Source: Phlegmacium glaucopus
Taxonomy: Eukaryota; Basidiomycota; Agaricomycetes; Agaricales; Cortinariaceae
Assembly: GCA_015039465.1 (NCBI GenBank)
Contig: MU130358.1
Coordinates: forward strand, 325,269 to 389,268
Reading direction: 5' to 3'
DNA: 64,000 nucleotides
Shown here: positions 35,241 through 48,326 of the stretch, piece after piece
How positions within the stretch are numbered: position 1 is the stretch's first letter
Layout: each line of letters opens with the position of its first letter
The notes under the pieces: generated by a model
Databases searched by the model: none
What the model saw: only the letters and a program-made list of their open reading frames with translations
Told to the model about the DNA's origin: nothing
Program-made: the position numbers and the translations under genes

Positions 35241-35932
35241 TCAGAAAATTCGTGAGTTGTTGATACAAGGCCGCTCCAAAAGGTCGCAGGCTACGGGCAT
35301 GAGGTTCTGAAACAGAACCCGGGAAGGAGTGAAATGTGATCGAGGCGTTGATAGAGACGGAGAGAGTAGAAGTGAGGTATCGCGAATAGGGAGAGGAGGT
35401 ATAGTCTTTGAAGAAGCAAGGGGGCTAGATCGCAAAGACGTCTTTCGTCGGCGAACAGGACCGGGGCCGGAAGCAGGTAATTCTGACACAGGGACGGGAA
35501 GTAGAGACAGATCGGCAATATCCCATGGATTGATGAGATCCGGAGATGATTCCAAGGAGGCTATCCATGGTAAATCATCAAATGCATGCGATCGGGGGGT
35601 TACGCGGCATTCGCGTGTTGGGCGGCGACGACGTGCAGGATGAGGACTGGGTTTTGAGCGTCTTTGAGTGGAAGGTGTTAAGGACTAGAGACACGTAAGT
35701 ATCTGTGAACACCAGATCCAAGTTTGAACATACTGGTTGTAGATCAGCGGATGGTTCAGTGAGATGTATGGGAGATCTCAGACGTTCAAGGGCCTGCGAC
35801 TAGATCATTAGAAAAAAGATGTAAATGGAGAAAACTGAGTCTTACAGTGGATGGAAATTGTAGCTGAGTGGCGAGTGGCGACGAGGTGTCTATGTGCTGC
35901 AGAGTGGCGAGAAGGGGTTTTGGAGCAAGCAT
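35241..35932 (-). CDS. Hypothetical Ser/Pro/Arg-rich protein, 198 residues
   Basis: Three exons join without a frame break: 35932-35846, 35799-35734 and 35684-35241. The introns are 46 and 49 nt with GTAAGA and GTATGT donors and TAG acceptors. The protein starts MLAPKPLLATLQHIDTSSPL and is low complexity. It contains an Arg cluster (HPARRRRPTRE), a WDIADLSLLPVPVSELPASG stretch and SP-type dipeptides that could be phosphorylated. No domain, signal peptide or membrane helix is visible. It reads as a disordered regulatory protein, possibly nuclear. Lineage restriction is likely. Phase consistency across both introns is the main evidence that it is real. Confidence 0.6.
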
Positions 35933-38116
35933 GGCTCTTGTAATACAATGGGAGTTGTGTGACTTAAGTATCAGGGAACATGATTTGGAGAGACAATGAG
36001 AGCGAAAGATAAAGGACACAATGTGGCTTCAATCACAGCTGACACATCAGTCACAAGTCACCCCTTCCTCACCTCAACTCGACTAAAATAGGAACACGAC
36101 TTTTACTAATGGCTCATCACCCTGACAACCCACCTCGCATGCATCTAAGGCTCATTCTAAGCGGCGGATTCGGTGACAGGAGTTATGGCAGCAGGAATTA
36201 GGCGAGCGACCGTCAACCAGCACCTTTTAATTAAGCAATGCACGGGATTGTTGCACCAAGTCGCTTCAATACGTGTTTTCACGCGTTATCTTTCTCCCCT
36301 TCTGTTACATGAATGACCGCGGTACCTACGCGCCTTGTCCTATGTAATCATACCTCCGTTCATTCATTCGGCAATGTTCTATCAAGGCAAATATATAGCC
36401 GCAGTAACCTTGCGCTGTCCTCAGAGTGAGTCATTTCTCTTAATTGTACGACCCTAGACAACGTTACCGCTCTTTTATTTATAAAGGCCTTTTTTTAATG
36501 GTGAACCAAAAATCGGCCTTTCCTGTCTGCAACCCTCACCCCGTTCACTTAGTTGTTTCATAGACTGCAGTGTCGCCGACGACGGAAAATGGTAATACTA
36601 ACCATTCCATCCCATCGTAACATTATTGACCTGGAATTGTAGAATAATCAACAGCTCATCACCCCTAAACACCGCGGGCAGTCCTCTTTATCCCTATCAG
36701 CGAATCAGAAAACGCGTATCCTGTTCCACCCTACACAGCTGACTTGACTCAATTGCTGTAAACTCACGGATTCCTTTCCCCACGCATTCTCCGACTCATA
36801 GGCTATTCTTAATCCATTTCCTCCCAGCAACTTGGATAATTGACTCGTCGATCCGTGAGCCATCTAAAACCCATACGGTAATAATGTCTGGATCATCACG
36901 CATAGCGTTTATAATAGATCATCCATGACCAGAAAAGGGGTTGGGTGGGTAAGATCACGGGTACAAGGACGTAGCTCCGCTGGTGTTTCACAGGAGCCAC
37001 TCACTCTAGCTCACTCTCACCAGTTCGGAGTCACCACCTGTTACCACAGTCCAAGCATATGGCATCTATTCTTACCGGCGACCTACCAGGACCTATCCCG
37101 CCTTTCTCCTTTTTGTCTCTCACCTCACGGCCGAAACTTCTCTTGCTCTTAGCGACAAAAAGGAAAAAAAGATCTTTGTATCCATGTCTATCTATTGTTC
37201 GCACATCCTCTTTTGTCTTTTTTTGTTGTTGTTGAAATCGATCAAACGCTCGAAAGGGGCATCGACTTGGAAACTAAAGGAAATGACAGGAAATGACCCA
37301 CCGAGACGGCTGATTAACAAATGGCGACGGCTGTACGTGACTAGGTAGTCCTATTTGGCCGGGACTGCTATGGTACCCACCCTAGTCATACACGACGATG
37401 CTTGTCCAATCTCCTTGTGCCTGTACCAATACTATATCTCTACAAGTTGAGTAGTGCACCACACAATTCTACTTTTTTCATGAGCAACAGCAATTCATTC
37501 TTCCTCCAAATTTCTCCATAAAAATGTCTTTGGTCAGGTACACCCTAGTGTACATCCGTTACATGTGTATTCAATGACATATAGCCTTTTATGCGATTTG
37601 GGTTGGCAGCCAGTGAACCCTAGGGAGATACTTAGATCCAAGTATCTTGATTTTCGTTCCCGATAATTCACCACTTGCATAATTGTTTTCGACGTTCGAG
37701 CTGATCGCATCTTTCCACTGAGCTTACGATACTTTAATATCCGTTGAGGTCGTGGGTCTTAATCAGGTGCTATTCGAAAGTATGTAACATGTATACGACG
37801 GGTAAAGATCTACCAACTCGAGTCATGGACTTATTTTTGTCTAGTCCTCCCACATAATTGAGCCTATTTCTGCGCGCTCAGTACTTAAGATATCTCCGCG
37901 TTCACACATTGCAGTTTCAACTTGTGTCAACACTAGCAAAACGAGTCATTTGAATTCACATTTATTTTGGGTCGTGCAAGTAATTTTGGAGCATTGACAA
38001 GTATAGATGTTGCGATTTAGAAAAGATGAAAAAACGATGAGTATGTAAACTTGAAATTAGCAATGCAAAAGGAGGCTACGTATGGCGAGATATGAAGGCT
38101 GAAGTAAAACAAACAT
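35933..38116. other. 2.2-kb region without recognisable genes
   Basis: Neither strand gives an exon chain or a tRNA/5S-like fold. It holds T-rich runs and a TTGTTGTTGTTG tract near 37224. It is the upstream region of the 35.9-kb gene and the 3' flank of HSP90, unusually long for this compact window. Confidence 0.5.
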
Positions 38117-40582
38117 CTAGTCGATCTCCTCCATGGCTGACGACGATGCAGCTTCAGTAGCCGCAGGTGCTTCGATGTGCTCAACAGGAGCCTCATCCTC
38201 ATCGTCGACGTCAAGGCCAAGACTAGAGAAGAAGTAAGCAATCCAGTCTGATCATCAAAAGAAAACACTTACGCTATCATACGGTAGATGCGCTTCGCAA
38301 AGGAAGTGGGCTCATCAAGAGTGAAGCCGGAGGTGAGGAGGGCAGTCTCGAACAAGAGGTATGTCAAGTCGCGAACCGACTTGTCGGCCTTGTCGGCCTT
38401 GACTTTCTCCTTAAGTTCCTTGACGATGGCGTTGTTAGGGTTCAGTTCAAGTGTTTTCTTCGATGCCATGTACGATGACATGGAAGAATCACGGAGGGCT
38501 TGGGCCTTCATAATACGTTCCTATTTGGATAGAGAAAAAGATCAGTAAGATAGAGGAAGAGAAAGGTAACAACTGACCATATTTGATGACCAACCGAATT
38601 GACCAGTGACAAGAACACAAGGAGAGTCTGAGATACGGTTAGAGATGACGACCTTCTCAACCTTGTCGCCAAGGGCATCCTTCACAGCTGAGCACAGCTC
38701 AGTGAACTCAGCAATCTCGGCTTCGCGCGACTTCTTCTCTTCGTCGGTTTCTTCAAGCTCCAGACCTTCTTTTGAGACACAGATGAGCTTCTTGCCGTCA
38801 AATTCTTTGAGCTGAGTGATGGCGTACTCGTCGATTGGGTCGACAAGCAGGAGGACTTCGAAGCCCTTCTTCTTCAAGACCTCCAAGAAGGGTGAGTCGC
38901 GGGTGGCGGCGAGAGACTCGCCAGTAAGGTAGTAGATGGTCGTTTGGACCTCGGGCATGCGCGTGATATAATCTAAGACCAGTATGGATTTAATGATTGT
39001 CCACCGATGTAACAAGTAATCTTACCTTTGAGGGAAGTAAGCTCCTCGTAAGATTTCGTGGAGTAGAATCGGAGGAACTCCGCAAGCTTGCTACGGTTCT
39101 GAGCATCTTCGTGAATACCGAGCTTGATGTTCTTGCCGAAAGCCTCGTAGAACTTGGTGAAGTTGTCCTTGTCTTCAGCAATCTCGCTGATGAGGTCCAT
39201 GGTCTTCTTGACAAGGTTCTTGCGGATGACCTTGAGAATTTTGTTCTGTTGGAGAGTCTCACGAGAGATGTTGAGAGGAAGATCTTCCGAGTCAACTATA
39301 CCCTTAACGAAGTTGAGGTACTCGGGAATGAGATCCTCGCAGTCGTCCATGATGAATACACGGCGGACGTAGAGCTTGATGTTGTTACGCTTTTTCTTGG
39401 ACTCGAAGAGATCGAAGGGAGCACTGAATAGAAAAAAATGAGCTTCAAGCAAGTCTGGAATAATTGCATACGAACCGTTTGGGAATGAAAAGGATAGCCT
39501 TGAACTCAAGTTGACCTTCAACGGAGAAGTGCTTGACGGCAAGGTGGTCTTCCCAGTCGTTGGTCAAGCTCTTGTAGAAAGAAGCGTACTCTTCTGGAGT
39601 GATATCTGATGGGTTACGAGTCCAGATGGGCTTCGTCTTGTTGAGCTCCTCGTTGGAGGTTTCCTTCTCCTTGATCTTCTTGGTCTTCTTTTCTTTCTTC
39701 TCCTCTTCGTCGTCGACCTCCTCAATCTTGGCCTTCTCTTCGTCCTCTTTCTCCTCTTCTTCCTCATCTTCTACCTCCTACAGAGAGGGTTATTCACTGC
39801 CATAAATGATGGGCGCACTTTAAACATACCTTTTCTACCTCTTTGGTAACGGTGAGCTGAATTGGGTATGAGATGAATTCCGAGTGTTTCTTGACGATCT
39901 CCTTAATCTTCTTCTCCTCAAGGTATTCAAGCTGATCTTCTTTGAGGTAGAGACGGATCTCAGTACCGCGACCCAGAGGAGGGTTGACAGTATCGGGGGT
40001 GATGGTGAATGTACCACCGGCAGCAGACTCCCAAATATATTGTTCGTCATCGTTGTGTTTTGAGATGACTTGAACGCGCTCAGCGACGAGGTAGGCAGAG
40101 TAGAAACCGACACCGAATTGACCGATCATGGAAATATCAGCACCAGAGCTGAGAGCCTCCATGAAACCCTAAGAGTGGCTTGTTAAAATAGCGATTGTGA
40201 ATAAATATAGAAACACGAACCTTTGTGCCAGACTTGGCAATGGTGCCAAGGTTGTTGACCATATCGGCTTTGGTCATACCGATACCAGTATCGCGGAGGT
40301 TGAGAATCTTGTTCTCCTTGTCTGGTGTGATACGGATGTAGAGTTCCTTCTCAGTGTCGAGTTGAGAAGGATCTGTTAGAGAGGCATAACGGATTTTGTC
40401 GAGAGCATCGGATCCGTTAGAGATCAACTCTCGAAGGAAGATCTCTTTGTTGGAGTAGAAGGTGTCTAAGAAAGGGGGGGTCAGCACGATACATGTACCA
40501 GTAAAAGACACGACTACATACTGATGATCAAGTCTAGGAGTTGACTGATCTCAGCTTGGAATCCAAAGCTTTCTGTCGCCAT
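38117..40582 (-). CDS. HSP90: Cytosolic heat-shock protein HSP90
   Basis: This is the ATP-driven chaperone for kinases and steroid-receptor-type clients. The eight exons are 40582-40522, 40465-40221, 40168-39830, 39777-39476, 39423-39026, 38972-38578, 38520-38273 and 38222-38117, giving 697 residues. The GHKL ATPase shows [33 protein letters not shown] and [16 protein letters not shown] charged Glu/Lys linker follows, encoded by exon 4, then [20 protein letters not shown] and RVFIMDDC in the middle domain. The C-terminal tail is Ala/Glu-rich and ends MEEID rather than the usual MEEVD that docks TPR co-chaperones. The promoter (202 bp to TSC1) carries heat-shock elements. Confidence 0.97.
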
Positions 40583-40743
40583 TGAAGATTGAAATTGAGA
40601 ACTGACTTTTTTTTGAAGGGGGTGTAAAGGTGGTAGCTGTTAAAAAAGAGGGCAAACAACGCGCGTGTGTTTATGTATTCTGCAATTTAGTTCTCGAAGA
40701 ATCCGAAACTTGCCTTTTTTGGTGGCTGTGGCGGATGGCTGTG

Positions 40744-40756
40744 GAATCTTCTGGAA
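40744..40756 (-). promoter_or_regulatory. Heat-shock element upstream of HSP90
   Basis: GAAtcTTCtgGAA is a perfect three-unit inverted heat-shock element 162 bases upstream of the HSP90 ATG. A second partial site, TTCtcGAA, lies at 40691-40698. Heat-shock factor binding is established for this motif; its use here is inferred. Confidence 0.7.
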
Positions 40757-40784
40757 CAACAATCAATTTTTTATTGTACAAAAA

Positions 40785-43694
40785 CTAACTGAACGTCGGC
40801 CGTGGACTCAGAGGTGATCTTTCTTCAAAAACTAATCCTTTTCGTTCCTTCAACAACTCCATCATAATACGCAGCTCTTCCACCTCCTCCTTCAACACCC
40901 GATTTTCTTCTCCAAGCTTCGTATTCGCGTTCATCAACCCTGCCTTTTCATTGGAGAATGTGGCAATTTCTTGGGCGAACGGTATACGTGGACTTTCCAC
41001 TCGTTTCACTTGATTCAAACGTGCCTCGAGCCCCTGGATTTGTCGACGATAGGCGCTGGGTACCTTCCTTAGTTGCACGAATTTCAGATTAGAAAGATCT
41101 AAATATACCGTGCATTATCTTCCATCTCTGCCTGCACACCCTCCATGCTCTCAAGTCTCATTTGCATTTGCCTGTATTGGCTCTGCATCAACTTCACCTC
41201 CTCTTCGCGGGAATTGAACCTCTTGAAATCTTCGTCCCTGTAACGTACTCAAGTACCCGAATTGTAACCAAGTTGAACATTAAGACATACCACAATTTCT
41301 GATTCTTGATGAATTCCTCGATCTGTCGCTCGTAGTCTCGTAGTCGATCGATCTTGTGCTGATTTTCTTTCTTCTGCGTTTGCAGGGTAAATACGTCATT
41401 AGTAGCAGCGGCCAGCAGCTTGCTTTGTGCATTGAAAAGCGCCTATCAACTTTCATTAAATTTCCAACTCTACGAGACGAGACAGACGTGAAATCACGGA
41501 CTTGCGTTTCCTTTTGTGAACTCCGCAGTGTACCTGCTTCTAAAAGCCACTGCTTCTTTTCCTCCCGGAGGTCTTTCATTTTTTTCTGCAGCTCGGTGTT
41601 CCAGTCTGCATACTTGTTCTTCGCGGTAGATGCCTGTTGTTTGTGTTCCCGCAATTCAGCTTCAAGGCTGATGACTTGCGCACGATACTTCCTTAGTTTA
41701 TTATACTGCCAAGGAACAACCATAGTCAGTGCTATCCTGCGGTCACATAAAAAAAGGCATACATACTAAACCTTGTCGCTCCGTTTCAGCAGTTCTCATG
41801 AGAATTTGGTCCTGGTAAAGACGACCGATATGTTTTGCATTTTCACGCGACAACCACAATTCAAAATTGAGGTCATTACGCAGAAGGAGGATTTCGCGCT
41901 GGAGCCCCGAGATCGCTTGAGCGACCAGGGGAGTGTTTCGGTCCTCATCACTTTGCGAAGGGCTGTTTTGATCGGGTGAAGAAGATGCGGTGCTAGAAAA
42001 TATTGCAGGAGACCAAGACGATGTAGGTTGGATCACTTCCAAGTCCAAATTAGACCTGAGAGCAATTGTAGTGTTGATCATATCCTGCAATGATATAACT
42101 GTTCTGCCTGATGAAAGGTCGATAGGTCGCAAGAACTGTGGACCGTCGGTGATGTCGCAAGGATGGTCTGGCTGCTCCGATGTAGTAAGAATACAACCTT
42201 CCTTGTCTAGGGAATAACGCGTGCGGATCCCTACAGCCAGATTTCTAACATCTAACATCACAGCCTCGCTGATAATTCTCGACGTGTCGTACTTTCTCCA
42301 GAATTCAGGCTCAGACATTTCCGTTCTGCCATCACGCCAAACGAGCACGGGATGGCAATTATGCTCCCGTATTAAGTTCTCGAAGAGACCAGGTAAGACT
42401 AATAGTATCTGATAATTAATTTGAATATTCTCACCTCACTTGTGCGTCGAATCTCATCCTGATCTAAAGCGCGCCCCCAAGGTTCTGTGTAAGGGCAATC
42501 AACTGCGCTGTCGATGAGGTATTTCGCAGGACTGCGCAGAAATAGCAGCAAATTTGCAGGGTAAAGATAGTACAACACGGTGAACAAGGATCGTGATGAC
42601 GGGGGAGGTGAGGTTGTCACGTTAAATATCATGTCCAGTCGTTCCCATTTAATATGAGGTGAAATGAGAAATACACGGTTCGCTTCGCTCTCCAATTCGC
42701 GTTCAAATTCCACGTCAATGTCGTTGGGATCACGACCTTTGGAAGCATGTCTTTCCTTCCAACACAGGATCCTCGCAAAAATTGCCAAGAGTGTCGGCAG
42801 CATGGCCTTGAGATCCTCTCGAGCATAGACAGCAAAGAAAGGCAATAATTTAACGATGAGAGATATGCTGATCGTACACACCGTTGATGAGTTGTCCAAG
42901 AATAGTGAGTACTGCAAGCTTAGCATAAGAGGAAGTTTTGGGAGGATTTTGGCGGCCGAGGGGAAGGAGGGCGCAGAAGTGAAAATATTTAGAAGGGAAA
43001 GTAGTTGGAGTCGCGACGAGGGCGTCGCAAAATGTTCGTTGATTTCGTTGAGGAAGTCCTGACCCATAGGTAAGGAATACTAAAGTTAGCACAAAGCTGA
43101 GATAATGCGAACCTCGGGTCTCTCATTCCCAAACTTCACCAAGGTATCTTCCAAATTATGTTTCCAATGTGTTCGTTTCCGTCGTTCCTCTGCATTCAAT
43201 TCAGCCCACTCCAAGACGTCGTCGCCAGAACCATCATTGAACGCATCCAACAGATAGAGCTCTAGGAGTCGTCTTCGAAAATCTCCTACTCTCTCGGCAT
43301 ATACCTCGTTTGTTTTCTGCAGGGCCGATATGATGAGTTCTTTGGCGTGATGGACAGCCTGGGTAGGTAAGTTTGGCTCCCGTAGAGCGGGTCGTAGAAC
43401 CAGGTCAAACCAAGAAATAACCGAAGTTGGAGGGAGCAGAGGTCCCAAATGGTATAAAACGGCTAGAAAAATCTCAGTCTGATGAAGACAAGCATAGTCG
43501 ACGACTTCGTGATGGATAGAATGTAGATCTTCCTCCAGTTGAAATATTAAGATTTCTGGTTCCTTTTCCTGAGTGCACTCGACAATAAATTCGTCAATAA
43601 TCACCAATAGATCGCTTAATGGTAACGCATCTTGCCCATCTTCCAAAGTAGATCGAATTTGACGAGGGAGCGTAGGATTAGTATTAGTAGGCAT
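40785..43694 (-). CDS. TSC1: Hamartin (TSC1) homolog
   Basis: TSC1 partners the Rheb-GAP TSC2 to restrain TORC1 at vacuole/lysosome membranes. The seven exons are 43694-43113, 43058-42435, 42378-41767, 41705-41502, 41442-41291, 41237-41109 and 41055-40785, giving 857 residues. The N-terminal half is helical and hydrophobic (LLPPTSVISWFDLVLRPAL, ILPKLPLMLSLQYSLFLDN). It includes the hamartin-type block FTVLYYLYPANLLLFLRSP. From about residue 590 to the end it is coiled coil (LEAELREHKQQASTAKNKYA, IDRLRDYERQIEEF, ARLNQVKRVE). The last intron border has an alternative acceptor 12 bases upstream, but that intron would be only 41 nt. The assignment rests on hamartin-like blocks plus architecture, so it is good but not certain. 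Confidence 0.82.
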
Positions 43695-43989
43695 TAGGGC
43701 CCAAGGCCATGACCAGAGGGTCGTCCGCACGGAAAGCAATTATGACATTAAATTTGTTCCAGAACTCTTAGTCAATCATACCACACTAGAAGCAAACAAC
43801 TTCCTGCTCACTATCTGACACGTCGAGCTCGCCGCCAGTCACACTATTTTCACAAAAAGTTGAGGTGAGGCCGTCCCTACGCCCTTCGCGAATATCATAG
43901 ATATCACAGAATGTCTCTAATGCTCTCGCGTTGGGTGGATGTATCAAATTGAAAGTAGATGTCGTCTAACAAATATTTTTGTTGAACAG

Positions 43990-44749
<760 letters not shown>

Positions 44750-44848
44750 ATTATCATGTTCATCTAATACCAATGGCATTACCTTGTTGATTTTCCGATT
44801 TTCTGATATGCACTTGTTCACTCGGGCTGGTCTTTAATCATAGCCCTC

Positions 44849-45798
44849 TTACAACGACTTCCAGAGTTTAAGTTCTACATAATAGTTGGATCGTTCCCAG
44901 CCATCCTGGACAATTTCAAGACCCTTCAAGCCTTCATCTCCACTCCCTGGTTTGGGACCTACATGCAATCCTAATTCCTGTGCCGCCTCCATCACTAGAC
45001 CAGAAAGCTCGCCTTTTGCAAACATATGGTAGTATCTGTTGAATATTTGAGGCTCCTTGTCCTTCTCTGAGGATTGTTTCTCCCGCATGCCAAGTTCTTT
45101 TGAGAGGACCCATGGTACAACAACATCTTTTCCCCTCAATGGGGGTGGTTCTTCATCCGCGATCACTTTTCGTTTGGAAAGCTCGTCTTGTTCTATAGCC
45201 CATACATACACTAACACACGACCATGCGAAGGTGAAACGGATTGAATTAGTCGTTGGATTGCCAAGCGACGACGCTCATGCGTTGCCAGATGATGGATTG
45301 TAGCAATTGATATTGCGTAGTCCTAAAGAAATTCGTCCTCGTACATAGCGATGCTTTTCAAAAAGCTTTGACTTACAAAAATACCTGTTCTCCAAGGGTT
45401 ATCCAGAACATTACCCCATACCACTTCTCTTCTAATACCAGTCATCCCAGCGGTTCGAGCAATGTCTAGTAAGTTTTTGCTTCTGTCAAGGCCAATAGTC
45501 CATACGTCTCCTGGACGATCAAGAGGCAGAGGGAGATATTTGCCATTCCCCGTCCCAGAATCAAGCCCTACCCATCCTGTACAAAGGCTATTAAGAAATT
45601 TGGCAATTATGGGCCAAGGCTGCCCTGACAGATCTTAGAAAAAGAACGCCGATAAGGTTTTATCTTTTCCAAACTCACCTTGTATCGCGTTGAAGCAAAA
45701 TGAGGGGCAATCTCATCGTAGATGGCATGAACATTTAGATCTTCGTAGTTTTCCGGTTTGCCCTCTATAATGACGGTTTCTAGCGTGCGAGGAGGCAT
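44849..45798 (-). CDS. TRM9: tRNA wobble-uridine (carboxymethyl) methyltransferase Trm9
   Basis: Trm9 with Trm112 methylates the cm5U carboxyl group at wobble uridine of tRNA-Arg and tRNA-Glu. The three exons are 45798-45679, 45619-45377 and 45322-44849, giving 278 residues. Family marks are NYEDLNVHAIYDEIAPHFAS near the start, the SAM site VGLDSGTGNGKYLP (usually DLGCGNGKYL), IGLDRSKNLL, DYAISIATIHHLATHERRR and GGRVLVYVWA-like SHGRVLVYVWAIEQD. The end is NYYVELKLWKSL. The Cys of the usual SAM motif is replaced. The frame is open 16 codons upstream but only from TTG, so ATG 45798 was chosen. Confidence 0.92.
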
Positions 45799-45881
45799 AG
45801 GTAGTGGTTTCTCAGAGAAAAGAGAGTGCAAATGGGGTTTGGTCAAGCTGCCACCGAGATTTTATAAATCTACACAGGAAA

Positions 45882-46510
45882 TTAAATAAACCCCATTGTC
45901 TCATCTAGTATTCTAGCAAACCGGCTTCCATCGAACGGGGGGAATGGCTCGATATTCGACGCATCGAATTCTTCAATTGTCCTGGAAAGATTTCTGCACG
46001 CTTGTGTTGAATCAAATCATCGCCGAAAAGGCCATTCAAAATCATCCAAGACTTACGATACGGTGGTAGCTTTCAGATGACCCAATTCTTCCAATGCTGA
46101 AGCAAGTTCTTCTTGGTGATTGTCAAGAAGTGTTGGATTGGGTATGACAATCATCGGCTTCCCCATGCGCAAGACGTCGAGGATGGTTCCCGAACCTAGG
46201 TAACTCAAAAGGTCCCATGAAAGTCATCCCATATAAGCAAGGGCCTACCAGCATGGCTGATGACCAGGTCTGCTTTTTCGTAATCCTCTTGAAGTGATGG
46301 TTTGTACGTCCAGAACTCGATATCAACACCTGCCCAGCTCAACTTGTGGGTGTCACCATTCCCGGGCGCCAATTCAAAGGTAGAATTCCCGCATTGAACG
46401 ACTAAGCTTGTGTACCCTTTACGACACAAACTGGAGAGAATTTCTTCCGTGAAAACTGCTTGAATGAGAGCGTCGAATCGCGTGGAGCCTACAGTAACGA
46501 AAACGTGCAT
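45882..46510 (-). CDS. ALG13: UDP-GlcNAc transferase catalytic subunit Alg13
   Basis: Alg13 is held at the ER by membrane protein Alg14 and adds the second GlcNAc to the dolichol-linked precursor. The three exons are 46510-46249, 46195-46057 and 45981-45882, giving 166 residues. Motifs are MHVFVTVGSTRFDALI, LVVQCGNST, DLVISHAGSGTILDVLRMGK and VIPNPTLLDNHQEELASAL, which form the nucleotide-sugar site. The length is normal for fungal Alg13 and no membrane helix is present, as expected. It works in the same pathway as ALG3 about 30 kb away, though adjacency is too loose to imply co-regulation. Confidence 0.94.
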
Positions 46511-46638
46511 GCCAGTGACAGAAGATCATAATATCATGTAGATTGATTAATTACAAATGGATTATAATAAGAGGTGCGTGGACAAGAAAGTATCGATCCT
46601 CGATCTGCATATGTTTCTATTCTTATGATTCATCGAGC

Positions 46639-47992
46639 TCAATTACATGTCGGGTCGATTTTCACCACGACTTTCCCAACCGCCCGTGAAGTCAGAATAC
46701 GGTCGAAAGCTTCGAGAGCATCTTCAAATTCATATGTGGAATCCACAACAGGCTTGATAGCACCTGAAAAAACTAGGTTCAGTTTCATGGAAAGTTCACA
46801 GGAAATAAACTTACCCCTTTCCAGGAGCTCTTGAATCGCCCGCATATCTTCATTGCTCTGTTTTGTCGAAACCACTCTTATGAATATAGTTTTTGTCAAC
46901 CCATTTTCAATACACAAGGCTTGGACACCCACGAGTACCGCCGATTTACTCCACCAAGCGATGCAGGTACGAACATAGCAAGCAAAGATTTCACCCCTTG
47001 CCATAATTCGGACATTGAAACATCTTTGGGAAATGGATTGTTGGAAATAAAAATTCCATCAGGCGCCAGGTATTTTTCACACCAAGTGAAAAGGGAAGGA
47101 TCGGTGAGGCCGACAGCGTCGTATATGACATGATATTTCGAATCAGGAATATGCTGAGCGAGATATTCATGAAGAGGCTCTTGGGTATAATCAATGAACT
47201 AAAAGGTTGAAATCAAGGCTTGGACTCGGAGCTCCCTCGGGGAGAACGAATTGCGACATACCTCGTCTGCACCTAAGTTTCGAATAACCTGTTCGTTCTT
47301 CGCAGATGCAGTTGCCACGACCTTAGCACCTTTAGCTTTTGCAATCTGGATTGCGAAAACACCAGTTGCAGAGCTGCCACCGTTTATGAAGACCGTCTGT
47401 TCGGGTTCAACCTTGGCTATATGGTGGAGTGCTTGGTACGAAGTCAGGGCAGCAAGGGTAATCCCAGCAGCCTCGACTGGAGTAATATTTGAAGGTCGAT
47501 GGACAAAGTAGTCGGCAGGCCCGCGGATGTATTCTGCCAAAGCACCTTGCCTCGTCTTAAACTGTACGTCTGAACGACGGTGGCGATGGAACGGTGTTAT
47601 TCAATTTCAGTGTAGACTACGGATGAACTTACCAACAGGTATCCATCCATAGACGTTGTCTCCGTTTGAAAACTCAGTTCCATTGGAATCGACGATGATC
47701 CCGCTCAAGTCATGTTCAGCTACATGGGGCCGCTTTGCGAACAGATTTGGCACTAATCTCATTAATTTCCAACCACTTGATATAGATAGTTACTGTCAGT
47801 TCGCCGAAGTTGAAAAGCTAAGAAAACCAGAATTCACGCAGGATTGAGGGCACCAGCTTGGACTTTGATAAGGACCTCGCCTTTCTCGAGCTTTTGTGGA
47901 ACAGGCCAATCAGATCGAAGAACGAGTGCATTTGCGGGCTTTCCCCGCTGAATAACAGTCCATGCACGCTGTACAGCAGGAGTGTCAACCAT
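46639..47992 (-). CDS. MDR-family zinc-type oxidoreductase (quinone/enoyl reductase-like), copy 1
   Basis: The six exons are 47992-47838, 47775-47633, 47569-47262, 47198-46939, 46876-46815 and 46763-46639, giving 350 residues. The GroES-like domain has KLEKGEVLIKVQAGALNPAG and AEHDLSGIIVDSNG. The Rossmann part has VFINGGSSATGVFAIQIAKA, then GAKVVATASAKN and YDAVGLTD. The end is SRAVGKVVVKIDPTCN. It lacks the four-Cys structural zinc site and resembles the trans-enoyl reductase/ToxD-like group that uses NADPH. The substrate is unknown. It has a close tandem paralog 335 bp upstream with the same intron positions. Confidence 0.9.
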
Positions 47993-48326
47993 AGTAGATA
48001 GAGGATCAAGTTAAAGCGCCAAGTTGTAGTCAATAGATAGTAGCCCTCGACCATGGTCCATGTGAAATTATGACCAAGAATTCAGTATCGTTCGGAGGTA
48101 TGAATCTACCGTCAAGCCAAGACAATCAAGAGCCAAATGGTAAGATCTTGGGCAGTGAATCAGTGATCTATGTCAGTCCAACTAACGTCACATGCAATCA
48201 AAACATGTGTTTTACAACATAGGTTTAATACTAATAATTGAGTCCTAAGGGACTGTAGTAAAAGGTATTTAACATGATAATAAAATAACTTATCGATCTC
48301 GAAGGAACACGAAATTCTGCGTTCGA
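47993..48326. other. Spacer between the tandem oxidoreductase genes
   Basis: The first 70 bases or so upstream of copy 1 (TAGTAGATAGAGGATCAA..., CATGTGAAATTAT) recur upstream of copy 2, so the duplication includes proximal promoter. Confidence 0.6.

Noticed and set aside
36925..37152. Short plus-strand ORF in the gene desert
   Set aside because: Composition looks random and no introns extend it.
38997..39431. 144-codon plus-strand frame opposite HSP90
   Set aside because: It mirrors the strongly biased codons of HSP90 on the other strand.
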